A stretch of 19,417 nucleotides of DNA from an uncultured Streptococcus sp. (lineage in GTDB: Bacteria; Bacillota; Bacilli; Lactobacillales; Streptococcaceae), in assembly GCA_916048115.1 (NCBI GenBank), contig CAJZGQ010000006.1, positions 1-19,417 of the forward strand, given 5' to 3'. Each line of letters opens with the position of its first letter. Position 1 is the first letter of the stretch. The notes below the pieces were generated by a model. The model ran no database searches. It was not told the DNA's origin and saw only the letters and a program-made list of their open reading frames with translations. The position numbers and the translations under genes were made by a program. Shown here piece by piece: positions 13,953 through 19,417 of the stretch.

Positions 13953-14654
13953 ATGTCTTTCTTGTATCGTTTATTAACACGTACAAAACAAATCAGTCCA
14001 CATATAAGAAAGTTTGAGTTCGAATTGGGTGTTTTTGTTGTCAGCATATGGCTAGTTGAATCATCTGGTCGCTTTTATGTGATTGATACGGGAATGCGAG
14101 GAATGGAGAAGTACGCTGCCCAGTTTTTACTCCCACAAAAAATCGAAGCAATTTTCCTGACCCATGGACATCCAGATCATATCAAAGGTTTGCCCTATCT
14201 TATACAGCACTTTGGGAACATCCCGACTTTAATCAGTGAGAAGGAATTCCCCTATATTTCAGGCAAAGAGCCTTTTCCAAATAGAAAAGAGAAAGAAAAA
14301 GTCATTTTTGACCCGGCTACTTTTATAACGGTTGAAAGTCAAGAGGGTCAAGACTTGTTAAGTAGTGCAGGATTAAAACCCCTATTTTCGCCTGGGCATT
14401 CCCCTGGTCATGTTGTTTATTACCATGAAGAGGATCAAGTTTTAATCGCTGGAGATCTTTTCACAGCTACGAGAGGTGGAAAGTTGCGTCCACCAATGAA
14501 AGGATATACAGCAGATATGAGACAAGCTTTAGCCAGTGGTGAAAGAATTCTCAAGAGTTATCCGCAGGCACTTGTTAGTGTTTGTCATGGTAGTGAGGTA
14601 AAAGATGCAGTACGAGATTTTGAGGCATCGGATGGGTTTAAAGGGAGTTTGTAA
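13953..14654 (+). CDS. Metallo-beta-lactamase fold hydrolase
   Basis: A 233-residue MBL-fold enzyme with a complete metal-binding set: THGHPDH (H71, H73, D75, H76), SPGHSPGH (H149), AGDLF (D168) and CHG (H212). This supports a two-metal hydrolase of the glyoxalase II/lactonase/sulfur-carrier type. No signal peptide is visible, so it is probably cytoplasmic. AAAGGAGGAAG is a strong ribosome binding site for the ATG at 13953. It overlaps the TetR gene by one base, so both are made from one regulated transcript. The substrate is unknown; pairing with a TetR repressor suggests an inducible detoxifying activity against a small molecule sensed by that repressor. The codon use is more AT-rich than in ppaC or pflA, which hints at acquisition. 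Confidence 0.85.
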   Translation: MSFLYRLLTRTKQISPHIRKFEFELGVFVVSIWLVESSGRFYVIDTGMRGMEKYAAQFLLPQKIEAIFLTHGHPDHIKGLPYLIQHFGNIPTLISEKEFPYISGKEPFPNRKEKEKVIFDPATFITVESQEGQDLLSSAGLKPLFSPGHSPGHVVYYHEEDQVLIAGDLFTATRGGKLRPPMKGYTADMRQALASGERILKSYPQALVSVCHGSEVKDAVRDFEASDGFKGSL

Positions 14655-15232
14655 TGGCAAAGGATACAAGGTCCAGAATTATCAGAGTAGCAGAGGAAAT
14701 TTTCCGAAAAGAACCTTACCAGAAGGTGGGAATTAGGCAGATTTCTCAAGCTGCAGGATGTTCACATACAGCTATTTATCAGTATTTTAAAAAGAAAGAG
14801 GATATTTTATATGCAGTAGCGGAAAAACCGTTAACTCATCTCTATCATACTTGCTTAGAAATCAGCCATTCCAAGCAGTCTGATAAGGAACGTCTGCTTC
14901 AAATCTGTCAAGCATACGTGGATTTTGGGTTTAGAGAACGTAATTTTTATGAATTATTGATTTTTTACCGTGGAGAACATGAAGATCCAGGCAAGTGTTC
15001 GCAACCGTTGCTCGAATTGAGAATGAAAAGTTATCGTTTATTGGAAGAAGCTATTGATGTCTTTTTACCGAAAGACTTATCTGATGCAGAAGCGCTAAAT
15101 ATTCGTAGTGTAATCTTTATTTTTTTACATGGCTTAGTGAGTATCTACAGTAGGGACAATGAAGAATGTCCAGAACGCATTAAGCAACTATTGACGGATT
15201 TTATTTCTTTTAAAATACTAGAAATAAAATGA
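14654..15232 (+). CDS. TetR/AcrR family transcriptional regulator
   Basis: A 192-residue repressor. The N-terminal TetR DNA-binding domain is clear (about 5-55): RSRIIRVAEEIF, VGIRQISQAAGCSHTAIYQYFKKKEDIL. The remaining helical part is the ligand-binding and dimerisation domain, with no family I can name. The ATG shares its A with the upstream TAA (TAATG), so translation is coupled to the MBL gene. The likely target is the palindrome at 13902-13926 at the head of its own operon. Confidence 0.9.
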   Translation: MAKDTRSRIIRVAEEIFRKEPYQKVGIRQISQAAGCSHTAIYQYFKKKEDILYAVAEKPLTHLYHTCLEISHSKQSDKERLLQICQAYVDFGFRERNFYELLIFYRGEHEDPGKCSQPLLELRMKSYRLLEEAIDVFLPKDLSDAEALNIRSVIFIFLHGLVSIYSRDNEECPERIKQLLTDFISFKILEIK

Positions 15233-15376
15233 GTTGGAATAACTTATGGGGCTTCTACAGTAAACTTGGATTGAAAAGACTAAGTTCTTTTATTGCCTTA
15301 TTTTCCCCTCTTGCCTGCCTATCTATAAATTGAAAATTTTGTCCTTTGGTATTGATTTCGCTTAAACTAATTTTTA
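15233..15376. other. Noncoding spacer after the TetR gene
   Basis: No gene or known element is seen. AAAAGA (15274-15279) and TCTTTT (15286-15291) could form a weak terminator stem. The rest is AT-rich with a pyrimidine tract near 15300-15320. Confidence 0.4.
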
Positions 15377-15385
15377 TGTTACAAT
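15377..15385 (+). promoter_or_regulatory. Extended -10 promoter of the DUF1803-like gene
   Basis: TG (15377-15378), T, TACAAT (15380-15385). No good -35 is present. The ribosome binding site before the ATG at 15423 is weak. Confidence 0.5.
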
Positions 15386-15422
15386 AAGAACGAACCGATA
15401 AAACAGTAAACGAGACCTATTC

Positions 15423-16073
15423 ATGATTACAATCATTAACCCCACACGTTTGACACGTCAGCCATTTTTCAAGGACTTGATCAACTTTTTGGATCAGCAC
15501 GACGATGTGATCCTGCGGCAAATCAAGGCCCAATTTCCAGATCAACCAGTGGATAAGCTGATGGAGGAATATATCAAAGCGGGCTTCATCCTTCGAGAAA
15601 ATAAACGCTACACCCTCAACCTGCCCTTCTTGGAGTCAGCTGATCGAGTGGACCTGGATCAAGAGGTCTTTGTCCGAGAGGACAGTGCAGTTTATCAAGA
15701 ATTAAAAGCCAAGGTCTTCCAAACGGAACTCCGCAATACTACCAATGAAGCGATTCTTATAGAGGAGACGGACTTTGCGCGAAATGCACAGACCCTTTCC
15801 AATTACTTCTACAAGGTGGCTCAGCAATATCCATTGACAGAGGAGCAAGAGAAGCTCTATGCCATCTTGGGAGATGTCAATCCCGAGTATGCTCTCAAGT
15901 ATATGACTAGCTTTTTGCTCAAGTTCCTCAAAAAAGAAGGAGTCCAGCAAAAGCGCAAGGACATCTTTGTCGATAGTTTAGAAGTCTTAGGTTATATCCG
16001 CAAAAATGATGAAGGCAAATATGAATTAGCAGTGGACTTGGACAAGGAAAGACTGATGTTTAGTAAACAATAG
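15423..16073 (+). CDS. DUF1803-like conserved streptococcal protein
   Basis: A 216-residue soluble, highly charged protein with no signal peptide, membrane segment or catalytic motif that I can see. Sequence blocks such as INPTRLTRQPFFKDLINFLD and VLGYIRKNDEGKYEL resemble the streptococcal DUF1803 family, which I recall sitting beside murE in pneumococcus. The internal pattern (about 30-70, LMEEYIKAGFILRENKRYTL) looks like a winged-helix arrangement, so a nucleic-acid or regulatory role is possible but unproven. It is convergent with murE across a shared terminator. The SD before the ATG is poor, so expression may be low. Confidence 0.7.
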   Translation: MITIINPTRLTRQPFFKDLINFLDQHDDVILRQIKAQFPDQPVDKLMEEYIKAGFILRENKRYTLNLPFLESADRVDLDQEVFVREDSAVYQELKAKVFQTELRNTTNEAILIEETDFARNAQTLSNYFYKVAQQYPLTEEQEKLYAILGDVNPEYALKYMTSFLLKFLKKEGVQQKRKDIFVDSLEVLGYIRKNDEGKYELAVDLDKERLMFSKQ

Positions 16074-16075
16074 AA

Positions 16076-16100
16076 AAGGCTAGGAAATTTTCCTAGCCTT
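16076..16100. terminator. Bidirectional terminator between convergent genes
   Basis: AAGGCTAGGAAA (16076-16087) and TTTCCTAGCCTT (16089-16100) are perfect arms. T-rich tracts follow on the plus strand (GTTTCGTTTT) and on the minus strand (TTTTCTATT), so it serves the DUF1803-like gene and murE. Confidence 0.88.
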
Positions 16101-16111
16101 GTTTCGTTTTA

Positions 16112-17557
16112 TTAAAGATAACGTTCAGCGACGGCGGCGTCACCTGGATATTCTTCTTTTACCCCATTGACGATTTGGTAGCAGTCAGCTCCTTTTCCAG
16201 CGATAATGACAGCATCTTCAGGCTTGCTGGTCGTTGCCATAGCCCGTTGAATGGCTTCTTCGCGATCTGCGATTTTCTCTACAGGGCGCGTGATGAAGCT
16301 ACTAATCTCTTCAGCGATTGCCAAAGGATCTTCATAGTTGGGATCATCCGCTGTGAGGAAGACTTGGATCTCAGGATGCTCTTCTAAGAGCAAACCAAAG
16401 TCCTTGCGACGGCTCTCTCCTTTATTCCCAGTTGATCCAAGGACCAGCGAAATGGTTCCGGTTTGATGGGTTTCGACAACTGAGAGCAGTTTTTTCAAGC
16501 TATCTCCATTATGGGCATAGTCGATGAAGACCTTGGCCCCATTCTTTTGAGTCAAGACTTCCATTCGGCCAGGAACGCGCGTCTTGGAAATTCCTTTTTG
16601 GATGTCTTCGAGACTCGCCCCTAGACGAAGGCAGGCGAGACCTGCAGCCACAGCATTTTCTTGGTTGAAGCGACCAATGAGTTGGATATCATAGTCTCCA
16701 GCTAATTTACCAGTAGCTGAGAAGCTGAAAGCTTTGGAGTTTTCAATTTGATTCTCAGACTGGCTACCATAGAAGTCGTGCTCCTGGCCCTCGACTTGTT
16801 CTTTCAAGACAGAGAAATGATCCATATCGCTATTGATGACAACAGCTTGGCTATTCTTCATGAGGAGACGTTTGTGGTAGAAATAATCCTCAAAAGTTGG
16901 ATGTTCAATCGGTCCAATATGGTCAGGGCTGATGTTGAGGAAAACACCAACATCAAAAGTAAGACCGTAAACCCGTTTCACCAGATAAGCTTGACTGGAA
17001 ACTTCCATAATGAGGTGGGTCCGATCATTCGCTACTGCCTGAGCCATCATAGCAAAAAGATCCAAACTCTCTGGTGTTGTCAGGGCTGATTTAAAGAAGT
17101 TTTTACCATCCAGTGTCGTATTCATGGTAGACAGCATAGCTGGTCGGTAGCTTTGTTCCAAAATATGGTAAGCAAAGTAGGCCGCTGTTGTCTTTCCCTT
17201 GGTCCCTGTGAAAGCTAATAATTTTAATTGTTTCTCAGGGTGCCCATAAAACTCCATGGCAATTAAGCTCATGGCTTGCTTGATATCATTGACAAGAATG
17301 GCAGGGATACCAACTTCATAATCTTTTTCAGAGACATAAAAGCCGAGCCCATTAGAAATAGCCTGTTCCAGGTATTCTTTTTTGAAATTGGCCCCTTTGA
17401 CAAAAAAGAGGGTGCTAGCAGACACCTTACGGCTATCATAGCTAATGGCATCAAAACTTGTTCCTTCTAGATGGTAGTAGTATTCACCATTTACTAGAAC
17501 TTCTCGGAAATTTTGGTCATGTTTTAAAATGTTGAGGGTTTGTTCAATTGTAATCAT
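16112..17557 (-). CDS. murE: UDP-N-acetylmuramoyl-L-alanyl-D-glutamate--L-lysine ligase
   Basis: A 481-residue cytoplasmic Mur ligase that adds the third stem-peptide residue in peptidoglycan precursor synthesis. The ATP loop is FTGTKGKTT (116-124), the probable carbamylated lysine is K229 in YFYHKRLL, and [14 protein letters not shown] leads to the specificity motif DDPNYEDP (404-411). DDPN marks lysine-adding enzymes, while DNPR marks diaminopimelate-adding ones, so the cell wall is of the L-Lys type. The start agrees with the pneumococcal MurE N-terminus as I recall it (MIKIE against MITIE). There is no ribosome binding site before the ATG, and the best promoter places transcription start at or next to it. 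Confidence 0.95.
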   Translation of the reverse strand: MITIEQTLNILKHDQNFREVLVNGEYYYHLEGTSFDAISYDSRKVSASTLFFVKGANFKKEYLEQAISNGLGFYVSEKDYEVGIPAILVNDIKQAMSLIAMEFYGHPEKQLKLLAFTGTKGKTTAAYFAYHILEQSYRPAMLSTMNTTLDGKNFFKSALTTPESLDLFAMMAQAVANDRTHLIMEVSSQAYLVKRVYGLTFDVGVFLNISPDHIGPIEHPTFEDYFYHKRLLMKNSQAVVINSDMDHFSVLKEQVEGQEHDFYGSQSENQIENSKAFSFSATGKLAGDYDIQLIGRFNQENAVAAGLACLRLGASLEDIQKGISKTRVPGRMEVLTQKNGAKVFIDYAHNGDSLKKLLSVVETHQTGTISLVLGSTGNKGESRRKDFGLLLEEHPEIQVFLTADDPNYEDPLAIAEEISSFITRPVEKIADREEAIQRAMATTSKPEDAVIIAGKGADCYQIVNGVKEEYPGDAAVAERYL

Positions 17558-17563
17558 AAAACT

Positions 17564-17592
17564 ATTGTAAACCTAAAGTCCCTATTTTACAA
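17564..17592 (-). promoter_or_regulatory. murE: Promoter of murE (leaderless prediction)
   Basis: On the minus strand, TTGTAA (17592-17587), 17 bases, then TACAAT (17569-17564). The start would fall at about 17557, the A of the murE ATG. The -35 overlaps that of the divergent promoter. Confidence 0.55.
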
Positions 17593-17614
17593 GTGTCATG
17601 GAAAAGTTTATAAT
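17586..17614 (+). promoter_or_regulatory. Promoter of the MurJ/YtgP-like gene
   Basis: TTTACA (17586-17591), 17 bases, consensus TATAAT (17609-17614). Transcription would start near 17621, so an in-frame ATG upstream at 17540 is not the real start. Confidence 0.82.
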
Positions 17615-17644
17615 GAAGAGAAGAAGAAACGAAAGAGGATACCA

Positions 17645-19273
17645 ATGAGTCACGAACAAAATGACCAGCAAGCCCAGATGCTACGCGGGACTGCCTGGAT
17701 GACAGCCAGCAACTTTATCAGCCGTTTGCTAGGAGCCGCTTATATTATTCCTTGGTATATTTGGATGGGGAAATATGGGCCACAAGCCAATGGTCTTTTT
17801 ACAATGGGCTACAATATCTATGCTTGGTTTCTCTTGATTTCGACAGCTGGAGTGCCCGTAGCTGTTGCCAAGCAAGTAGCCAAATACAATACCCGGGACC
17901 AAGCCGATCATAGCTTTGCTTTGATTCGGGGCTTCTTGAAATTTATGGGAATTCTAGGCCTTGGATTTGCCATTCTCATGTATCTTTTATCTCCTGTCTT
18001 TGCGAGTCTTTCAGGTGGAGGAAAAGAGTTGATTCCGATCATGCAGAGCCTTTCTTGGGCTGTCTTGATCTTTCCTTCCATGAGTGTCATTCGGGGATTT
18101 TTCCAAGGTTTTAACAACATGAAGCCTTACGCCATTAGCCAGATCGCTGAACAAGTGATCCGGGTCATCTGGATGTTGCTCACGACCTTCTTCATTATGA
18201 AGATTGGCTCAGGTGATTATGTGCAAGCTGTTACGCAGTCGACCTTTGCTGCTTTTATTGGTATGGGAGCGAGCCTGTTGGTGCTCTTTTATTACCTTGC
18301 AAAGACAGGCTTGCTCTCTTCTATTTTTAGAAAGCAAGAGGGAAGTGAAGGGATTGACACTCGGGCTCTCTTGATTGATACGATTCGGGAAGCCATTCCC
18401 TTTATCATCACTGGTTCTGCGATTCAGCTCTTCCAAATTGTTGACCAGATGACCTTTATCAATGTCATGTCTTGGTTCACAAACTATAGTCAAAAGCAGC
18501 TCTTGGTCATGTTTAGTTATTTCTCTGCTAATCCAAACAAAATTACCATGATCTTGATTGCAGTAGCGACTTCGATTGGGGGAGTTGGGATTCCTCTGTT
18601 GACAGAGAATTATGTGAAGGGGGATCTAAAAGCGGCTGGGAAGCTCGTACAGGATAACTTGACCATGTTGCTAGCTTTCTTGCTTCCAGCCACCTTTGGT
18701 GCAGTTGCAGTCGCAAAACCACTTTATACAGTATTTTATGGACAACCAGATGGCTTGGCTTTGGGACTCTTTATCGTAGCGATGTTGCAGACCGTAATTC
18801 TCGGTCTTTACACGGTCTTATCGCCAATGATTCAAGCCCTCTTCCAAAACCGCAAGGCCATCCGCTACTTCCTTTATGGTGTAGTGGTGAAATTGGTCCT
18901 ACAAATTCCATTTATTTTGGTCTTTCGTTCTTATGGGCCGCTTTTGTCAACGACCATTGCCTTAATGGTGCCAATCGTTCTCATGTATCGAGAGATCCAA
19001 AGCATTACTCAGTTTAATCGAACCATCGTCTTCAAGCGGACCTTACTTGGTTCTATCCTGACTGTGGTGATGCTACTTGGAGTCTTGATTGCAGGCTTAA
19101 TTTTGGGCTGGATTTTCCCACCAAATGGCCGTGTATCGAGCACGATTTATATCATCGTCATTGGCGGATTAGGAGTTGTTATCTATGGAGCCTTAGGATT
19201 ATGGCTACGGTATTTTGACCGCTTTATCGGAGGTCAAGCTGCACGTCTCAGACAAAAATTTCGAATTAAATAA
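17645..19273 (+). CDS. MurJ/YtgP-type lipid II flippase (polysaccharide biosynthesis family)
   Basis: A 542-residue membrane protein of the MOP superfamily with about 14 hydrophobic helices. The start (MSHEQNDQQAQMLRGTAWMTASNFISRLLGAAYIIP) and SGGGKELIPIMQSLSWAVLIFP, GFFQGFNNMKPYAISQIAEQVIR are typical of streptococcal YtgP, a homologue shown elsewhere to replace E. coli MurJ. Its probable job is moving lipid II across the membrane. The divergent pairing with murE puts an early and a late step of wall precursor supply at one promoter region. AGAGGAT precedes the ATG at 17645. Orthology to MurJ rather than to a capsule or teichoic acid flippase is likely from context. Confidence 0.85.
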   Translation: MSHEQNDQQAQMLRGTAWMTASNFISRLLGAAYIIPWYIWMGKYGPQANGLFTMGYNIYAWFLLISTAGVPVAVAKQVAKYNTRDQADHSFALIRGFLKFMGILGLGFAILMYLLSPVFASLSGGGKELIPIMQSLSWAVLIFPSMSVIRGFFQGFNNMKPYAISQIAEQVIRVIWMLLTTFFIMKIGSGDYVQAVTQSTFAAFIGMGASLLVLFYYLAKTGLLSSIFRKQEGSEGIDTRALLIDTIREAIPFIITGSAIQLFQIVDQMTFINVMSWFTNYSQKQLLVMFSYFSANPNKITMILIAVATSIGGVGIPLLTENYVKGDLKAAGKLVQDNLTMLLAFLLPATFGAVAVAKPLYTVFYGQPDGLALGLFIVAMLQTVILGLYTVLSPMIQALFQNRKAIRYFLYGVVVKLVLQIPFILVFRSYGPLLSTTIALMVPIVLMYREIQSITQFNRTIVFKRTLLGSILTVVMLLGVLIAGLILGWIFPPNGRVSSTIYIIVIGGLGVVIYGALGLWLRYFDRFIGGQAARLRQKFRIK

Positions 19274-19279
19274 ACCTGT

Positions 19280-19315
19280 GAGGCTGGGACAAAAGTCCTA
19301 GCCTCTTCTTGTTTT
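19280..19315 (+). terminator. Terminator hairpin of repeat copy 3 after the flippase gene
   Basis: GAGGCTGGGAC (19280-19290), loop AAAA, GTCCTAGCCTC (19295-19305), followed by TTCTTGTTTTT. It is placed to end the flippase transcript, so the repeat's terminator end is used in the opposite orientation from copy 2. Confidence 0.75.
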
Positions 19316-19417
19316 TGGATTGTCGAGCAAGACGCAGTGGTTGAGTGGGCTCTACTACGCTGCTTTCATCAGCTTTTACAGCCCTACTCAACTGTGCGGA
19401 GGTGGGACGACGAAATC
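19280..19417 (-). repeat. Intergenic repeat, copy 3 (partial, cut by window end)
   Basis: Inverted relative to copy 2. It begins with GAGGCTGGGAC/GTCCTAGCCTC (19280-19305), continues through the segment containing GTCGAGCAAGACGCAGTGG and the long central hairpin, and is cut at GACGAAATC. Differences from copy 2 include a diverged spacer after the terminator stem and one base in the small inner stem (GCTGCTTTCATCAGC). It starts 6 bases after the flippase stop codon. Confidence 0.92.

Noticed and set aside
17540..17644. Upstream in-frame ATG of the flippase gene
   Set aside because: It overlaps murE and precedes the promoter at 17586-17614. The family N-terminus begins at 17645.
1..19417. Plasmid, phage or circular mobile element
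   Set aside because: No replication, integration, transposase or structural phage genes. murE, ppaC, pflA and the flippase gene are core chromosomal genes.

Overview
The window looks like chromosomal DNA of a low-G+C Gram-positive coccus, most likely an oral Streptococcus of the mitis/sanguinis/parasanguinis kind. The reasons are an L-lysine-type MurE (DDPN motif), an Mga-family regulator of the size found in pneumococci, an LPxTG-anchored nuclease, PflA, a DHH-type manganese pyrophosphatase, a DUF1803-type protein, and many extended -10 promoters (TGnTATAAT). The species cannot be fixed from the sequence alone. Both window ends lie inside copies of the same intergenic repeat, so this is probably one contig of a draft assembly broken at repeats.

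Layout. (1) 1-5185: a stand-alone ABC ATPase (minus strand) diverges from an AI-2E/PerM-type membrane protein, followed by an Mga-like regulator and a CNNM/CorC-type membrane protein with CBS domains. Each plus-strand gene here has its own promoter and terminator. (2) 5239-8248: an aromatic amino-acid type ABC operon (binding protein, permease, ATPase; TrpXYZ-like). It sits behind a roughly 280-nt leader that encodes a 17-residue peptide ending in a run of Phe and Tyr codons. The leader also holds mutually exclusive antiterminator and terminator hairpins, and it is the most interesting object in the window. (3) 8256-8730: a full copy of the intergenic repeat, a broken C-terminal fragment of a GntR/UTRA (TreR-like) repressor, and a nuclease promoter with a cre-like box over its -35. 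(4) 8732-11089: a wall-anchored extracellular DNase. (5) 11209-13157: pflA with a cre-like site in its leader, and ppaC. (6) 13172-15232: a YiiX-like cysteine hydrolase, the stub of a coupled reading frame, and an AT-rich two-gene cassette (metallo-beta-lactamase-fold hydrolase plus TetR regulator) behind a perfect 12-1-12 palindromic operator. (7) 15423-19273: a DUF1803-like gene convergent with murE, and murE divergent from a MurJ/YtgP-like lipid II flippase gene. Their promoters share the -35 region, and murE appears to be transcribed without a leader.

Three themes tie the region together. Cell-wall precursor synthesis and flipping (murE with the MurJ-like gene) share one promoter region. 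Carbon-source control by CcpA is suggested for the DNase and for pflA. Amino-acid supply is tuned by ribosome-mediated attenuation at the ABC operon. The three repeat copies all lie directly after stop codons and contain terminator-like hairpins, so they probably act as portable bidirectional terminators. No tRNA, rRNA, CRISPR, phage or transposase gene was seen.
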